From Microbispora oryzae (GTDB taxonomy: Bacteria; Actinomycetota; Actinomycetes; Streptosporangiales; Streptosporangiaceae): 64,000 nt of DNA. The DNA is taken from the NCBI RefSeq assembly GCF_017896165.1, contig NZ_JAFCNB010000007.1, forward strand, positions 186,001 through 250,000, read 5' to 3'. This document shows, piece after piece, positions 26,322 to 36,495 of the stretch. The translations under genes and the position numbers were made by a program. Under the pieces are notes generated by a model. The model did not search any database. It was not told where the DNA came from and worked only from the letters and a program-made list of their open reading frames with translations. Every line of letters begins with the position of its first letter. Within the stretch, counting starts at the first letter, position 1.

Positions 26322-26891
26322 GTGATTTCTCGTAAGTGCAGCTCGGCATCAGGCTCGCGTACGGCCGGTCGCCTGCTGGCGTGGGGTGCCGCGGCGACGG
26401 TCGCGTGCGCGACCATGGGCCTGGGCTCGGCCGCGGCCGGAGCGGCCACCGAGAACACGGCCGCCGTCAACCACCAGGTCCAGGCGCAGCCGCAGTGGCT
26501 GGACTCGACGTTCATGGTCATTCCCGCCACCAACGCGAACACTCCGGGACGCGTCTTCCGGGTGTCGGCCAACGGCGGCATTCCGTGGATCCTGGACCCC
26601 AACACCGGCGTGTGGCAGAACCTCCGCGGGATCCAGGGCAGCCAGGGCGCCACGGTGGTGAACATCACCGTGGCGAACAGGACGCCCATGGCGAGCGAGG
26701 TGGGCGTCGACGCGTCCCTGGTGATCACCGCGCGGACGTCGGACTCCCAGATCTGGCAGACCACCTGCAGGTGGGGCACCGCCACGGGCACGTCGCCGCT
26801 CCCGGCCACCACCACGGCCACGTTCTTCCCGAACTCGCCGAACCTGACGCCGCCGTGCGGCCCCAACTGGGTGCCCGCCGGCTCCGTCTGA
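26322..26891 (+). CDS. Secreted protein of unknown function
   Basis: This 189-residue exported protein has a signal peptide with an extended basic start (about 1-42, ending AAGAA). The mature part of about 145 residues is rich in Asn, Thr and Trp (IPWILDPNTGVWQNL, SQIWQTTCRWGT) and has two cysteines that may pair. I do not recognise a family. The start is GTG 26322 after GGGGGGAAA. It has its own 285-bp upstream region, more AT-rich than average. An 11-bp repeat array follows its stop. Confidence 0.75.
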   Translation: MISRKCSSASGSRTAGRLLAWGAAATVACATMGLGSAAAGAATENTAAVNHQVQAQPQWLDSTFMVIPATNANTPGRVFRVSANGGIPWILDPNTGVWQNLRGIQGSQGATVVNITVANRTPMASEVGVDASLVITARTSDSQIWQTTCRWGTATGTSPLPATTTATFFPNSPNLTPPCGPNWVPAGSV

Positions 26892-26910
26892 GCCGCTGTC
26901 CAGATCTCTT

Positions 26911-26987
26911 CCAGGCAGTGTCCAGGCAGCGTCCAGGCAGCGTCCAGGCAGCGTCCAGGCAGCGTCTAGGCAGCGTCTAGGCGGCGC
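26911..26987. repeat. 11-bp repeat x7 after a stop codon
   Basis: Seven units of CCAGGCAGCGT, four of them identical, begin 20 bp after the stop of the secreted-protein gene. The rest of the 399-bp gap to 27290 holds decayed units and no gene that I can support. Confidence 0.92.
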
Positions 26988-27290
26988 CTAGGCGACATCC
27001 GGACGGCGTCCAGGCGCCTCCGGGCAACCGTCCGGACGCGCCGGTCTGGGCGCTGTCCGGCACCGCCGGACCACCACCAGGGCGGACGCCCCCCGATGCC
27101 TTACGGTGTCGGCGGGTGTTCCGCCCTGGTCGGCGTCCGGCCCCTGTCCGCTCCTAGCGCAACGGGCCGTCCGTGGCCAGGATCATGGTCGAACGGCATG
27201 TCTTGTCAGCCGGTCGGGCTACTCTGAGGTCACTGTGAGGGACCGAACCGATAGAGACAGCAGTGTTCCGGGGAGCCAGGGGAGGCGTCG

Positions 27291-29045
27291 TTGAGCGTTT
27301 CGGCCGCGTCCCACCTTTCCCCCTCCTATCCCGACCGGGCCGCCTGGGGCACCGCGCCCAAGCTGCGCGCGTGGCAGCAGGAGGCGTTCGACCTCTACAT
27401 CCAGCGTGAGCCGAGAGACTTCCTCACGGTCGCGACGCCCGGGGCGGGCAAGACGACATACGCGCTGCGTATCGCCAGCGAGCTGCTCAGCCGGGGGGTC
27501 ATCCGCGCCGTGACGATCGTCACGCCCACCGAGCACCTGAAGCGGCAGTGGGCCGACGCGGCGGCGAGGGTCGGCATCGGCATCGACCCCGAGTTCAAGA
27601 ACAGCCAGGGCACCACCTCGCGCGACTTCACCGGCGTGGCCGTGACGTATGCCCAGGTCGCCATGCATCCGGCGCTGCACCGTGCCCGCACCGAGGTGCG
27701 CAAGACTCTGGTGATCTTCGACGAGATCCACCACGCGGGCGACGCGAAGTCGTGGGGCGACGGCGTCCGCGAGGCGTTCGAGCCCGCGACGCGGCGACTG
27801 GCGCTGACCGGCACGCCGTTCCGGTCCGACGACAGCCCGATCCCCTTCGTCTCGTACGTGGAGGACGCCGAGGGCGCGCTGCGCAGCGTCTCCGACTACT
27901 CCTACGGCTACGGTCCGGCCCTGGCCGACGGCGTCGTGCGGCCGGTCATCTTCCTGGCGTACTCGGGCGAGATGAAGTGGCGCACCCGCGCGGGCGACGA
28001 GATCACCGCGACGCTGGGCACGCCGCTGACCAAGGACCAGCTCTCCCAGGCCTGGCGGGCCGCCCTCGACCCGAAGGGCGACTGGATCCGGCAGGTCATC
28101 CACGCGGCCGACCGGCGGCTGACCGAGGTGCGCAGGGGAGTCCCCGACGCGGGGGGCCTCGTCATCGCCTCCGATCACGAGTCGGCCCGCGCCTACGCCC
28201 GCCACATCCGGGCGGTCACCGGAGAGGGCGCGCAGGTCGTGCTCTCCGACGACCCCGGGGCGTCCAAGAAGATCAAGGATTTCGCCTCCTCCGAGGCCAG
28301 ATGGCTGGTCGCGGTCCGGATGGTCTCCGAGGGCGTCGACATCCCCAGGTTGGCAGTCGGCGTGTACGCCACCAGCACGTCGACCCCTCTGTTCTTCGCC
28401 CAGGCCGTGGGCCGTTTCGTCCGGGCCAGGAAGCGGGGGGAGACGGCGTCGGTGTTCCTGCCGTCCGTTCCCATCCTGATGGGCCTGGCCGGCGAGATGG
28501 AGGCCGAGCGCGACCACGTCCTCGGCCGGCGACGCGACGAGGACGGGCTCGACGATCTGCTTCTGGAGCAGGCGCAGCAGGAGAAGAAGCAGCCGGACGC
28601 GCTCGGCGAGGAGTTGCCCTTCCAGACTCTGGAGGCCAGCGCCACGTTCGACCGGGTGCTGTTCGACGGCGGCGAGTTCGGCACCGCGGCGGCCCCGGGG
28701 TCGCCGGAGGAGGAGGACTTCCTCGGCCTGCCCGGCCTGCTCGAACCCGACCAGGTGGCGTCGCTGCTGCGCAAGCGGCAGGCCGACCAGCAGGCCGCCC
28801 GGCGCCGGGCCAAGCCCGAGGCGCAGGAGCCGGAGGCGCTCGCCCCGCACGAGCAGATCCAGGAGCTGCGCAAGGAGCTCAACGGGCTCGTCGGCGCGTG
28901 GAACCACCGCACCGGCCAGCCGCACGGCGTGATCCACGCGGAGCTGCGCCGCGTCTGCGGCGGCCCGGCCATCGCGCAGGCCACGGCCGAGCAGGTGCGG
29001 GATCGGATCAACATGATCCGGAAGTGGGCGGCCCAGCGGCGGTAG
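27291..29045 (+). CDS. DEAD/DEAH-box (superfamily II) helicase
   Basis: This 584-residue ATPase has Walker A GAGKTT at 51-56 (TPGAGKTTYALRIA), a DEIH box at 143-146, motif III LTGTPFRSDD, and a C-terminal helicase domain with VSEGVDIPRLAVGVYATS and QAVGRFVRA. After residue 410 comes a charged, coiled region ending in a small helical domain. Such stand-alone proteins resemble the restriction-type ResIII group. The nucleic acid target is unknown. The start is TTG 27291, supported by GGGGAGG 6 nt upstream. No methylase or nuclease partner lies nearby. Confidence 0.88.
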   Translation: MSVSAASHLSPSYPDRAAWGTAPKLRAWQQEAFDLYIQREPRDFLTVATPGAGKTTYALRIASELLSRGVIRAVTIVTPTEHLKRQWADAAARVGIGIDPEFKNSQGTTSRDFTGVAVTYAQVAMHPALHRARTEVRKTLVIFDEIHHAGDAKSWGDGVREAFEPATRRLALTGTPFRSDDSPIPFVSYVEDAEGALRSVSDYSYGYGPALADGVVRPVIFLAYSGEMKWRTRAGDEITATLGTPLTKDQLSQAWRAALDPKGDWIRQVIHAADRRLTEVRRGVPDAGGLVIASDHESARAYARHIRAVTGEGAQVVLSDDPGASKKIKDFASSEARWLVAVRMVSEGVDIPRLAVGVYATSTSTPLFFAQAVGRFVRARKRGETASVFLPSVPILMGLAGEMEAERDHVLGRRRDEDGLDDLLLEQAQQEKKQPDALGEELPFQTLEASATFDRVLFDGGEFGTAAAPGSPEEEDFLGLPGLLEPDQVASLLRKRQADQQAARRRAKPEAQEPEALAPHEQIQELRKELNGLVGAWNHRTGQPHGVIHAELRRVCGGPAIAQATAEQVRDRINMIRKWAAQRR

Positions 29046-29064
29046 CCGCGCGCGCCCACTGGGC

Positions 29065-29709
29065 CTACATGCCGGCGGGCCTGGGCTTCTGCCGGATCAC
29101 CCGGCCGGTGTGCCCGTTGACCGCGACAAGGTGGGCGTGATGCCTGATCGGCCGGGTGAGGCGGACGTCGAGTGAGGCCGTGTCGCCCGTCACCCGGACG
29201 GGCAGGGTCCGCGCCCCCTTCCGGTGGTGTCCGGGCGTGCCCTCGTGCACCCACAGCCGGAGCCGTCCCCCGGCGTGCCGCAGGGCGACCGCCGCCACGT
29301 CGCACTCGCCGACGGCGGCGGGCCAGTAGACCGTCACTCCGGTGAGTATCCGGCCGCGCAGCGAGAGCCGTACGGCCTCGGGGACGGGCACCCGGGAGGC
29401 GCAGCCCGAGGCGGCGTCGGTGGCGTCCTGGGGCGAGAGGGGAGCGGCCGGCGCGGCGTCCGGCCCGGCGGAGCCTCCCGCGCCCGCGACGGTCTCCGGC
29501 GTGGTGGCGGCGCCGGAGCGCGCGAGGACGGACGGCGCCGGGCGCGGCGCCTGCTCGGCGAAGCCGAGGACCATGGTGGTGGCCTGCAGCGACGTCAGCA
29601 CGAACACGGCGAGGCCGCGCAGGGGCCTCGACCGGTGCGGGCCGAACAGCAGCCACACGCAGACCGGGGTCAGAACGAGCCAGGACAGGCCGAGCATGAT
29701 CGCGAGCAT
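29065..29709 (-). CDS. Small membrane protein of unknown function
   Basis: This 214-residue protein has two N-terminal hydrophobic helices (about 3-22 and 31-50), an Ala/Pro/Ser-rich spacer, and a C-terminal beta-rich domain with one Cys pair (SGCASR, VGECDVAA). I do not recognise a family. It is convergent with the helicase gene, with 19 bp between stops. Confidence 0.65.
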   Translation of the reverse strand: MLAIMLGLSWLVLTPVCVWLLFGPHRSRPLRGLAVFVLTSLQATTMVLGFAEQAPRPAPSVLARSGAATTPETVAGAGGSAGPDAAPAAPLSPQDATDAASGCASRVPVPEAVRLSLRGRILTGVTVYWPAAVGECDVAAVALRHAGGRLRLWVHEGTPGHHRKGARTLPVRVTGDTASLDVRLTRPIRHHAHLVAVNGHTGRVIRQKPRPAGM

Positions 29710-29863
29710 CGGGACGCCAATCGACGGACATCAGTCGCTCTAGGTAATACACCAGTTACGCGCTGTGGTGAAGCCTTGGCGTGCCGCGCGTCGGGCCGAG
29801 ATCGCGGAAGGCGCCCGGCGCCGCCTGGACCCCACCCCGCCTGAGGAACGGGAGGACGGCGGG

Positions 29864-30436
29864 TCAGGAGCGGACGACGGGTGCGCCGGAAAGCTCCACT
29901 CCGGCCGCGGCGAGCTCGGTGAGGGCGGCGTCCGTGGTCGCCCGGGACACCCCGGCGGTCAGGTCGAGCAGGACCCGGGTGCGGAAGCCCGCGCGGGCCG
30001 CGTCGAGGGCGGTCGCCCGTACGCAGTGGTCTGTGGCGATCCCGACCACGTCGAGCGCCTCGACGCCGCGCTCGCGCAGCCAGCCGGCGAGCCCGGTGCC
30101 GTCACCGGCCGCGCCCTCGAAGCCGCTGTAGGCCGCCTGGCGCTCGCCCTTGCTGAAGACCTCCTCGATCTTCGCGGTGTCGAGGCCGGGATGGAACGCG
30201 GCCCCGGGCGTGCCGACGCGGCAGTGGACCGGCCAGGTGTTCACGTAGTCGGGCTCGTCGGAGAAGTGGGTGCCTGGGTCGACGTGGTAGTCGCGGGTGG
30301 CCACGACGTGGTCGTACTCCCGGGTCAGCAGGTGACGGCCGATGTCCGCGGCGACGGCCGAGCCGCCCGCGACCGGCAGGCCGCCGCCCTCGCAGAAGTC
30401 GTTCTGGACGTCGACGACGACGAGCGCTGTCTTCAT
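29864..30436 (-). CDS. pncA: Nicotinamidase
   Basis: This 190-residue amidohydrolase turns nicotinamide into nicotinate for NAD salvage. All expected residues are present: Asp9, Lys96 and Cys138 (TDHCVRATA) as the catalytic triad, and Asp49, His51, His57 and His71 as metal ligands. The positions match the well-studied M. tuberculosis PncA almost one for one. The ATG follows GAGGGGATGCC. It lies 62 bp after pncB on the same strand, so the two consecutive steps of the salvage pathway are co-encoded. Confidence 0.95.
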   Translation of the reverse strand: MKTALVVVDVQNDFCEGGGLPVAGGSAVAADIGRHLLTREYDHVVATRDYHVDPGTHFSDEPDYVNTWPVHCRVGTPGAAFHPGLDTAKIEEVFSKGERQAAYSGFEGAAGDGTGLAGWLRERGVEALDVVGIATDHCVRATALDAARAGFRTRVLLDLTAGVSRATTDAALTELAAAGVELSGAPVVRS

Positions 30437-30498
30437 GGCATCCCCTCGGGCGCGATCGTGGAAGACCGGCGTCGTCCTCATGCGCCGGTCTCCCACGA

Positions 30499-31806
30499 TC
30501 AATTGAAGATAGTAGGGACTGCGGGGTCTCCAGGGGAGAGGCTGCGCGCCTCCATTGGCAATTCGGTCAGGGCCGACCGGTGTCGTTCGCGGGCGGCGTC
30601 GAGGGGTTCGCGGCCGATCACGCGGCCGTCGCGCACGAGTTCGGCCAGCAGCGGGCGGTCGTCGCCGTCCACCGGGGCGGTCGTGACGATCTCCCCGGTG
30701 GCACGGCCGTTCTCCGTCCGGCGATAGGCCCATTTGCGCCCGCCCTTGCTCGGCTTGCCCACCGAACGTTTGGCGACCGGGGTCATCTCGCCCGCCGCGT
30801 TCTCGCGGGCGACGAGCTTGTAGACGAGGCTGGCCGTGGGGTGGCCCGAGCCCGTCGCGAGAGCCGTCCCCACGCCGTACGCGTCGACGGGGGCGGCCGC
30901 GAGGGCCGCGATGGCGAACTCGTCGAGGTCGCCGGTGACGACGATGCCGGTGCGCCGCGCGCCGTACTCGTCGAGCCGCCGCCGCACGTCGACGGCGACG
31001 GCGGCCAGGTCGCCCGAGTCGATCCGCACCGCCCCCAGTTCGTCGCCGGCCACTTCGACGGCGGTCCGTACGGCCGCGGCGACGTCGTAGGTGTCCACGA
31101 GCAGGGTCGTGCCGAGCCCCTGGGAGTCGAGCTGGGCCCGGAACGCCTCCTTCTCGGAATCGTGGAGCAGCACGAACGCGTGCGCGGCCGTCCCCGCGGT
31201 CGGCACGCCGTACCGGCGCCCGGCCATGAGGTTGGACGTGGAGGAGAAGCCGCACAGGTAGGCCGCCCGGGCGGCGGCGACGGCGGCGGCCTCATGGGTG
31301 CGGCGCGAGCCCATCTCGATCAGCGGGCGGCCGCCGGCCGCCCCGGCCATCCGGGAGGCCGCCGCGGCGATCGCGCAGTCGTGATTGAGGATCGACAGGA
31401 TCACCGTCTCCAGCAGCACGGCCTCCGCGAAGGTGCCCTCCACCACGAGGATGGGCGATCCGGGGAAGAAGACCTCGCCCTCGCGGTAACCGTGGACGTT
31501 TCCGGAAAACCGGTAATCGGCGAGAAACGCCAGAGTGCGGTCGTCGACGATCCCCTCCGCGGCCAGGAACTCCAGATCGTCGTCCTCGAATCGGAACGCC
31601 TCCAGTGCGTCGAGCACGCGGTCGGTACCCGCGATCACCCCATATCGCCGCCCTCCGGGCAGCCTACGGGCGAAGACCTCGAAGACGGCCCCGCGGTGGG
31701 CCGTGCCCGCGGCCAGCGCGGCCTGCAGCATGGTCAGCTCGTATCGGTCCGTCAGCAGCGCGGTGGCGTAGGTCTGCGGCGCGTTCTGCGGCACGTTCTG
31801 AGACAC
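30499..31806 (-). CDS. pncB: Nicotinate phosphoribosyltransferase
   Basis: This 435-residue enzyme makes nicotinate mononucleotide from nicotinate and PRPP. Family motifs include [15 protein letters not shown] near the N terminus, [33 protein letters not shown] and VVTGDLDE. The start is GTG 31806, because a TAGTCT box lies 7 nt upstream on the minus strand, which suggests a leaderless transcript. The divergent clpS begins 40 bp away, as in the Rv1330c/Rv1331 pair of M. tuberculosis. Confidence 0.94.
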   Translation of the reverse strand: MSQNVPQNAPQTYATALLTDRYELTMLQAALAAGTAHRGAVFEVFARRLPGGRRYGVIAGTDRVLDALEAFRFEDDDLEFLAAEGIVDDRTLAFLADYRFSGNVHGYREGEVFFPGSPILVVEGTFAEAVLLETVILSILNHDCAIAAAASRMAGAAGGRPLIEMGSRRTHEAAAVAAARAAYLCGFSSTSNLMAGRRYGVPTAGTAAHAFVLLHDSEKEAFRAQLDSQGLGTTLLVDTYDVAAAVRTAVEVAGDELGAVRIDSGDLAAVAVDVRRRLDEYGARRTGIVVTGDLDEFAIAALAAAPVDAYGVGTALATGSGHPTASLVYKLVARENAAGEMTPVAKRSVGKPSKGGRKWAYRRTENGRATGEIVTTAPVDGDDRPLLAELVRDGRVIGREPLDAARERHRSALTELPMEARSLSPGDPAVPTIFN

Positions 31807-31813
31807 GTGTCGA

Positions 31814-31819
31814 AGACTA
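31814..31819 (-). promoter_or_regulatory. -10 box of leaderless pncB
   Basis: TAGTCT on the minus strand ends 7 nt before GTG 31806, and there is no ribosome site. It lies in the 39-bp gap to clpS. Confidence 0.5.
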
Positions 31820-31845
31820 CGACCGGCGTGGTGCAGGATGGTGAC

Positions 31846-32133
31846 GTGGGTAGTACCGCTCCAGTGGAGATCGAACGCCCGGCGTCGGACGTCCGTCCCG
31901 ACGTGCCGTGGGTCACGATCGTGTGGAACGACCCGGTCAACCTGATGTCGTACGTCACCTATGTCTTCCAGACGGTGTTCGGCTATCCCCGGTCCAGGGC
32001 CGAGAAGCTGATGATGGACGTCCACCAGACGGGGAAGGCCGTGGTCGCGAACGGCACCCGGGAGGAGATGGAGCGCGACGTCCAGATCCTCCACTCCTAC
32101 GGCCTCTGGGCCACCGTCCAGCGGGACTCGTAG
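31846..32133 (+). CDS. clpS: ATP-dependent Clp protease adaptor ClpS
   Basis: This 95-residue adaptor delivers N-degron substrates to ClpAP/ClpCP. The core motifs [31 protein letters not shown] and [13 protein letters not shown] are intact. GTG 31846 is chosen because GGATGG lies 4-5 nt upstream and it gives the usual short acidic N terminus; GTG 31828 and 31831 are alternatives. It is the first gene of a same-strand run with DUF2017, mec, cysO and cysM. Confidence 0.93.
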   Translation: MGSTAPVEIERPASDVRPDVPWVTIVWNDPVNLMSYVTYVFQTVFGYPRSRAEKLMMDVHQTGKAVVANGTREEMERDVQILHSYGLWATVQRDS

Positions 32134-32147
32134 CCGGGAAAGGGCAC

Positions 32148-32672
32148 ATGAGCACCGGTTTCAAGGCGACGCGCCAGGGCGTCTCGGTTCACCTCGACGC
32201 GGGCGAGGTGTCGATCCTGCGCAATCTCGTCACCCAGGTCCTCGGTCTGGTCGAGCCCGGGTCGACCGGCGACGATCCGCTCGAGCGCGCGCTCGGCATC
32301 GGCTCGGTGGCCCCGCCGATCGACCCGGTGCTCGCGCGCCTGTTCCCCTCGGCGTACAGCGACGACGAGGAGGCGTCGGACGAGTTCCGCCGCTACACCG
32401 AGGCGACCCTGCGGGACGGCAAGCGGGCCGACGCGACCACGGTGCTGGAGACGGCCGCGCCGGGACGGCTGGAGCTCACCGCCGAGCAGGGGCAGGCGTG
32501 GCTGCGGGCGATCAACGACATCCGGCTCGCGCTGGGTGTGCGCCTGGAGGTCACTGAGGCGATTCACGAGGAGATCGCGGAGATGTCCGAGGACGATCCG
32601 CGCTATCCGGCGCTGGTGACGTACGACTGGCTGACCTACCTGCAGGACACCCTGGTCCGAGCGCTTTGGTAG
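32148..32672 (+). CDS. DUF2017 protein
   Basis: This is a 174-residue actinobacterial protein (Rv1332-like) of unknown function. It is mostly helical, with a conserved C-terminal block (LRAINDIRLALGVRLEV, YPALVTYDWLTYLQDTLVRAL). Its constant position directly after clpS suggests a link to protein turnover, but that is inference. The ATG at 32148 follows GGGAAAGGG, 14 bp after the clpS stop. Confidence 0.88.
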   Translation: MSTGFKATRQGVSVHLDAGEVSILRNLVTQVLGLVEPGSTGDDPLERALGIGSVAPPIDPVLARLFPSAYSDDEEASDEFRRYTEATLRDGKRADATTVLETAAPGRLELTAEQGQAWLRAINDIRLALGVRLEVTEAIHEEIAEMSEDDPRYPALVTYDWLTYLQDTLVRALW

Positions 32673-32681
32673 TTTTCCCGC

Positions 32682-33095
32682 ATGCTGACGATCTCGCGCG
32701 AACTGGTCGACAAGGTCGTGGCCCACGCACGGGCCGACCACCCCGACGAGGCCTGCGGCGTCATCGCCGGGCCGGTCGGGTCCGACCGTCCTGAACGCTT
32801 CGTCCAGATGGAGAACGCCGAGCGGTCCCCGACGTTCTACCGGTTCGACTCGCTGGAGCAACTGCGGGTCTGGCGGGAGATGGACGACCGCGACGAGGTG
32901 CCCGTGGTGATCTACCACTCCCACACGGCCACCGAGGCGTACCCCTCACGCACCGACATCAGTTACGCCTCCGAGCCGGACGCCCACTACGTGCTGGTGT
33001 CCACCGCGTTCGACGAGCCGCAGTTCCGTTCCTTCCGGATCCTCGACGGCGTCGTCACCGAGGAGGAAGTCAAGATCGTTGAGGTGTACGGCTAA
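32682..33095 (+). CDS. mec: JAMM/MPN+ metallopeptidase, Mec-type
   Basis: This 137-residue zinc isopeptidase of family M67 has the JAMM motif HSHTATEAYPSRTD, fitting HxHx7SxxD, and an upstream Glu in PDEACGVIAG. In M. tuberculosis, Mec (Rv1334) frees cysteine from CysO-cysteine. Here cysO and cysM follow, so the same role is expected. It may also trim the two-residue tail of this CysO. The start ATG lacks a ribosome site, but TAGTTT ends 6 nt before it, so it could also be read from a leaderless transcript. Confidence 0.93.
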   Translation: MLTISRELVDKVVAHARADHPDEACGVIAGPVGSDRPERFVQMENAERSPTFYRFDSLEQLRVWREMDDRDEVPVVIYHSHTATEAYPSRTDISYASEPDAHYVLVSTAFDEPQFRSFRILDGVVTEEEVKIVEVYG

Positions 33096-33328
33096 ACTGG
33101 CCGCATGCCCAACGATGACGCTCGTCCCGTGTCGTCACCGGCTGTCCCGCGTCGCCGGGGTCGTCCCGGATCTCCTGTTCAGCTGTTCCTTTTCGCGCAC
33201 ACGCCGTCCGTCGTCGTTTACGACTGTCGCTGAGCGTCCCGCGCCGGAATCCCCGCCCACCTGACCCCGTTCAACTCAGGTGGACGCTCACAATCATGAC
33301 GACCACTGATCAAGGAGATTGAGCCGCG
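33096..33328 (+). promoter_or_regulatory. Structured leader before cysO
   Basis: This 233-bp gap inside the mec-cysO-cysM run can form a long hairpin: CCACCTGA (about 33257-33264) pairs with TCAGGTGG (about 33275-33282), and GAGCGT just 5' continues the helix with ACGCTC just 3', leaving a 5' bulge. A small stem GTCGT/ACGAC lies upstream. A 42-codon frame (33105-33233) ends in YDCR at the foot of the hairpin. I match it to no known riboswitch. It could be an attenuator for cysteine supply. Confidence 0.45.
33296..33322 (+). other. 8-codon upstream ORF over the cysO ribosome site
   Basis: ATG 33296 opens a frame encoding MTTTDQGD that stops at 33322, 6 nt before the cysO ATG. The cysO ribosome site AAGGAG (33312-33317) is inside it, so its translation would either mask that site or couple to cysO. 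Whether it is translated is unknown. Confidence 0.35.
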
Positions 33329-33607
33329 ATGGCCATCGAGGTCCGCATTCCGACCATCCTGCGCAACTACACCGACGGCGCCAAGGCGGTCAACGCCACG
33401 GGAGCCACCCTTGAGGAGCTGATCGGCGACCTGGAGGCGCGCCACCCCGGCCTGCGTGACCGGCTGGTCGACGCCGCGGGTCTGCGCCGGTTCGTCAACG
33501 TCTACCTCAACGACGAGGACGTCCGCTTCCTGGGCGGGCTCGGCACTCCCGTCTCCGACGGCGACACGGTGACCGTGCTGCCCGCCGTGGCCGGTGGAGC
33601 GCGCTAG
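33329..33607 (+). CDS. cysO: CysO-type sulfur carrier (ThiS/MoaD/ubiquitin fold)
   Basis: This 92-residue ubiquitin-fold protein carries sulfur as a C-terminal thiocarboxylate to CysM for cysteine synthesis. It shows the fold from AIEVRIPTILRNYT to DTVTVLPAVAGGAR. The functional GG is followed by Ala-Arg, so the carboxylate is not exposed until these are removed. The tail resembles the pro-forms trimmed by JAMM proteases. The stop TAG is directly followed by the cysM ATG. Confidence 0.93.
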   Translation: MAIEVRIPTILRNYTDGAKAVNATGATLEELIGDLEARHPGLRDRLVDAAGLRRFVNVYLNDEDVRFLGGLGTPVSDGDTVTVLPAVAGGAR

Positions 33608-34555
<948 letters not shown>

Positions 34556-34615
34556 TCCCGATCACGCCGATCGCGACCCGGACAGGACCCCGGACAGAAC
34601 TACCAGTACGACGCG

Positions 34616-34653
34616 CCGACGGCGCCGTCCCGCTGCGGGGACGGCGCCGTCGG
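34616..34653. terminator. Bidirectional 16-bp hairpin terminator
   Basis: CCGACGGCGCCGTCCC and its exact complement form a 16-bp stem with a 6-nt loop. It lies between convergent cysM and the DUF3352 gene and ends the clpS-cysM run. Confidence 0.93.
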
Positions 34654-34687
34654 CATGTCGGCCCGGGTCTGCCCGGTCCGGACAGGC

Positions 34688-36346
34688 TCAGTTGAACACG
34701 ACGCGCAGGGAGAAGGTCGTCTCGTCGGGAGACTGCCGGCCGCTCAGTCCCACGGCCCGCAGGGTCTGCACGTCCGCCCGCTCGCTCTCCGGAACGTCGG
34801 ACAGGTAGAACTTCTCCACCTTGTCGAGGTCCGCGTAGGCGGCGTAGGTGGCGTCGCCGGCGTCGGGGACGGCCAGCCGGAACGTGTCGCCGTCGCCCAG
34901 CGTGCCGGCCTTGGTCAGGGTGTCGGCGTACTCCTGCGTGCTCGCCACGACGAGCCGGTCGTCGCCGTTGGCGCGGGCGAACTTCATCGGCGTGCCGGAG
35001 TCGGCGAGGAACTTCTCCACCTTGTCGAGCACCGCCCCGGCCTTGGCGGGGTCGGTGTCGAGGACGGCGCCGACGTTGGGCTGCTCACCGCTCAGGCCCT
35101 GCTCGTCGAGGGCGACGCTGACGCCCTTGCCGAGGAAGGTCACGAGGTCGTCCGGGAGCGACAGGCCGTACCGCTGCCTGGCCTCCTGGACGAACCGGGT
35201 GAAGCCCTCGCCGCTCACGCCGGAGGCGGCCTTCTCGATCTGCGGCCACTGCTGCGAGACAACGTCGCCGAGGCCGGAGACCGCGACCGCGCCCACGGTC
35301 GAGGCGGGCAGTTCGCCGATCTTCACCGGCTCCGGCTGGGCGCGGGACGCCGCGCTCCCGCCGCGGGCGAGACCGGCGAGCTCCGCGTAGCTCCCGTCGA
35401 AGCGCAGTGCGCCGGCGACGTGGACGCCGCGGACGGCGTCGAGCACGGCGGCGTCGGCGTCGGCGGTCGATCCGGCCGCCGCGCCGACCTTCTCCAGGTC
35501 GGTCCAGAAGGACAGCACGCCCTGCTCTCCGAGGGCCGCCACATCGTCGGCGAAGGCCGGGGTGTCGGTGAGCGGCGTGGCCTTGGCGTAGGTGTCGGCC
35601 AGGTTCTGCGCCTGCGCGACGATCGCGTAACCGTCGCGGAACGCGACGCCGATGTCCTTCGCGCCGCCGGCCAGCTTGGCGAGGCCCTCGCGGGCGGCGT
35701 TCTCGTCCTTCACCTGGACGGCCACGGCGACGCCGGGCTCCTCGCCCTTGGCGGCCGGGGCGAGCACGGCGACGCCGATCCGGTCGCCCAGCCAGGGCTC
35801 CACGTCCTTGGCGTAGTCGACCTTCGACAGCTCGCCGTCGTTCTGCCTGAGCAGGTTGAAGAGCGCCTGGCGGGGGTCGTCGCCCGTGAAGGACCGCTTG
35901 GTGACGGAGAACTTCCTGGCGATCTGGAACAGCGCGATCTTCTGGCCGGCGGACGGGTCGAGGTCGAGCCGGACGTAGGCGATGGCGTTCCCCGGCAGGA
36001 CGTCCTGCGGCTGCGAGCCGCCGCCGCTGAGCAGGGACACGGCGTAGACGCCGCCTCCTCCCACGACGGCCACGAGGATGGCGGCCACGATGGCGATGAT
36101 CCAGCCGCGGCTCCCGCGGCGGGGGGGCGGGGCGGGCTCGCCGGGGACCGTGCCGTATCCGATCACCTCGGGCTGGTCCCACTCGGGCATGCGCTGGGTC
36201 CGCAGGGCGTCCGCGCCCGGCGCGGGCTGCGCACGGGGGCCGCGGTACGCGATGGTGCGGTCGAAGTCCTGATTGCCCGAGAATGGGTCGTCCGGTGCGG
36301 AATTGCCCGGAAAGGGAGGGCCGGCGGGCGGCATGTCGGAGGGCAT
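34688..36346 (-). CDS. DUF3352 membrane-anchored protein
   Basis: This 552-residue protein has a Pro-rich cytoplasmic N terminus (about 1-80), one membrane helix (about 83-107, IIAIVAAILVAVVGGGGVYAVSL) and a large outer DUF3352 domain from LPGNAIAYVRLDLDPS to the end. DUF3352 proteins are common in actinobacteria and of unknown function. The domain has repeated ferredoxin-like segments with alternating Lys/Asp-rich loops. It interrupts the otherwise conserved cysM-murI block and is read on the opposite strand. Confidence 0.83.
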   Translation of the reverse strand: MPSDMPPAGPPFPGNSAPDDPFSGNQDFDRTIAYRGPRAQPAPGADALRTQRMPEWDQPEVIGYGTVPGEPAPPPRRGSRGWIIAIVAAILVAVVGGGGVYAVSLLSGGGSQPQDVLPGNAIAYVRLDLDPSAGQKIALFQIARKFSVTKRSFTGDDPRQALFNLLRQNDGELSKVDYAKDVEPWLGDRIGVAVLAPAAKGEEPGVAVAVQVKDENAAREGLAKLAGGAKDIGVAFRDGYAIVAQAQNLADTYAKATPLTDTPAFADDVAALGEQGVLSFWTDLEKVGAAAGSTADADAAVLDAVRGVHVAGALRFDGSYAELAGLARGGSAASRAQPEPVKIGELPASTVGAVAVSGLGDVVSQQWPQIEKAASGVSGEGFTRFVQEARQRYGLSLPDDLVTFLGKGVSVALDEQGLSGEQPNVGAVLDTDPAKAGAVLDKVEKFLADSGTPMKFARANGDDRLVVASTQEYADTLTKAGTLGDGDTFRLAVPDAGDATYAAYADLDKVEKFYLSDVPESERADVQTLRAVGLSGRQSPDETTFSLRVVFN

Positions 36347-36495
36347 GTCTCACTCACTTGGGGGGATTCGTTGAGGACGTCCCGACTTTACGGTCACTTA
36401 CTAGCGATCCGCTTGCATACGGCTTGATCCGCTTAAATCCGGGTCGCCGGGCTAAAGTGACAACAGAACATCATTCCGGAGAAGCGGGGGAACGC

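Noticed and set aside
33105..33233. 42-codon frame before cysO as an independent protein gene
   Set aside because: It has no ribosome site and an Arg/Pro-rich product; it is kept only as a possible leader peptide.
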